NCBI GenBank assembly: GCA_947628025.1
Contig: CANQYH010000042.1
Coordinates: 1-15,233 of the forward strand
DNA length: 15,233 nucleotides
Direction of reading: 5' to 3'
Origin: an uncultured Lachnospiraceae bacterium
GTDB taxonomy: Bacteria > Bacillota > Clostridia > Lachnospirales > Lachnospiraceae
Shown here: one piece after another, positions 15,079-15,233 of the stretch
Layout of the letters: each line of letters begins with the position of its first letter
Numbering within the stretch: the stretch's first letter is position 1
Program-made: the position numbers and the translations under genes
Notes under the pieces: model-generated
What the model was told of the DNA's origin: nothing
Database searches by the model: none
Seen by the model: only the letters and a program-made list of their open reading frames with translations

Positions 15079-15141
15079 ACGGCCTGTCTCCTTTCATCGG
15101 TCTTTCTGTGGTAGTTTTGCAAAAATCCGCCGAAATATGTA

Positions 15142-15170
15142 TTGACAATCCCCATTAAATCCTATAAAAT
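15142..15170 (+). promoter_or_regulatory. Near-consensus sigma-A promoter facing out of the window
   Basis: A perfect TTGACA at 15142-15147 and TAAAAT at 15165-15170 are 17 bases apart (an alternative -10, TATAAA at 15163-15168, gives 15). Transcription would start near 15177 and run off the right edge with at least 57 bases of leader. In many Firmicutes rpsT (ribosomal protein S20) is divergent from gpr, and a strong promoter fits that. The gene itself is not in the window, so the assignment is inference. Confidence 0.72.
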
Positions 15171-15233
15171 ACTAGCGTATGTTTACATTCAAACTGTCCG
15201 TGTCCAGGCTTTGATGCAAACCAGAAAATACAA

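Noticed and set aside
15095..15180. Sigma-G promoter for gpr on the minus strand
   Set aside because: A CATATTT resembling a sporulation -10 exists, but no matching -35 lies at the right distance.
15179..15214. An eleven-codon ORF at the outward promoter's start site (possible leader peptide)
   Set aside because: It lies almost at the predicted start of the transcript with no SD and no attenuator structure in view.

Overview
The window reads as chromosomal DNA of a GC-rich, endospore-forming member of the Clostridia, most like the Lachnospiraceae. The reasons are strong AGGAGG-type ribosome binding sites, sigma-A promoters, two sporulation genes (spoIIP, gpr), and the gpr-spoIIP / lepA-hemW gene order familiar from Firmicutes. 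No plasmid, phage, transposase, CRISPR or RNA gene was seen.

Left part (1-2731, + strand): the end of a three-gene aromatic amino acid operon. It holds the 3' end of a DAHP synthase (aroF), prephenate dehydrogenase with an ACT domain (tyrA), and EPSP synthase (aroA), with gaps of 28 and 15 bases and a good SD before each complete gene. A separately promoted, exported CapA-family protein follows (2807-3925). It runs tail to tail into a cytoplasmic class C beta-lactamase-fold serine hydrolase (3933-5345, - strand).

Middle (5502-9943): a DegV-family fatty-acid-binding protein (+) whose stop codon lies in the first copy of a 40-bp tandem repeat. Facing it is the lepA-hemW operon (-). lepA is intact; hemW needs one extra base near 7240-7250 to read through. 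A sigma-A promoter drives lepA, and a divergent one drives a large polytopic membrane protein (9944-11578, +).

Right part (9944-15233): the membrane gene is inverted between lepA and the gpr-spoIIP pair, and its 3' end overlaps that of spoIIP by 27 bases. SpoIIP (-) has a very long linker containing a duplicated 35-residue acidic, Gly/Ser-rich unit. gpr (-) encodes the SASP-degrading spore protease with almost no propeptide. Between gpr and spoIIP lie 782 bp made largely of two tandem arrays: about five decayed 68-bp units and about nineteen 16-bp units with a 96-bp higher-order duplication. The window ends with a near-consensus promoter facing out; by Firmicutes gene order it may serve rpsT, but that gene is not visible.

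Apart from the repeats, the inverted membrane gene and the hemW frameshift, the content is ordinary core metabolism and sporulation. I see no new multi-gene system. The most unexplained structure is the set of three unrelated short tandem arrays, two of which abut or overlap the stop codon of the gene beside them.
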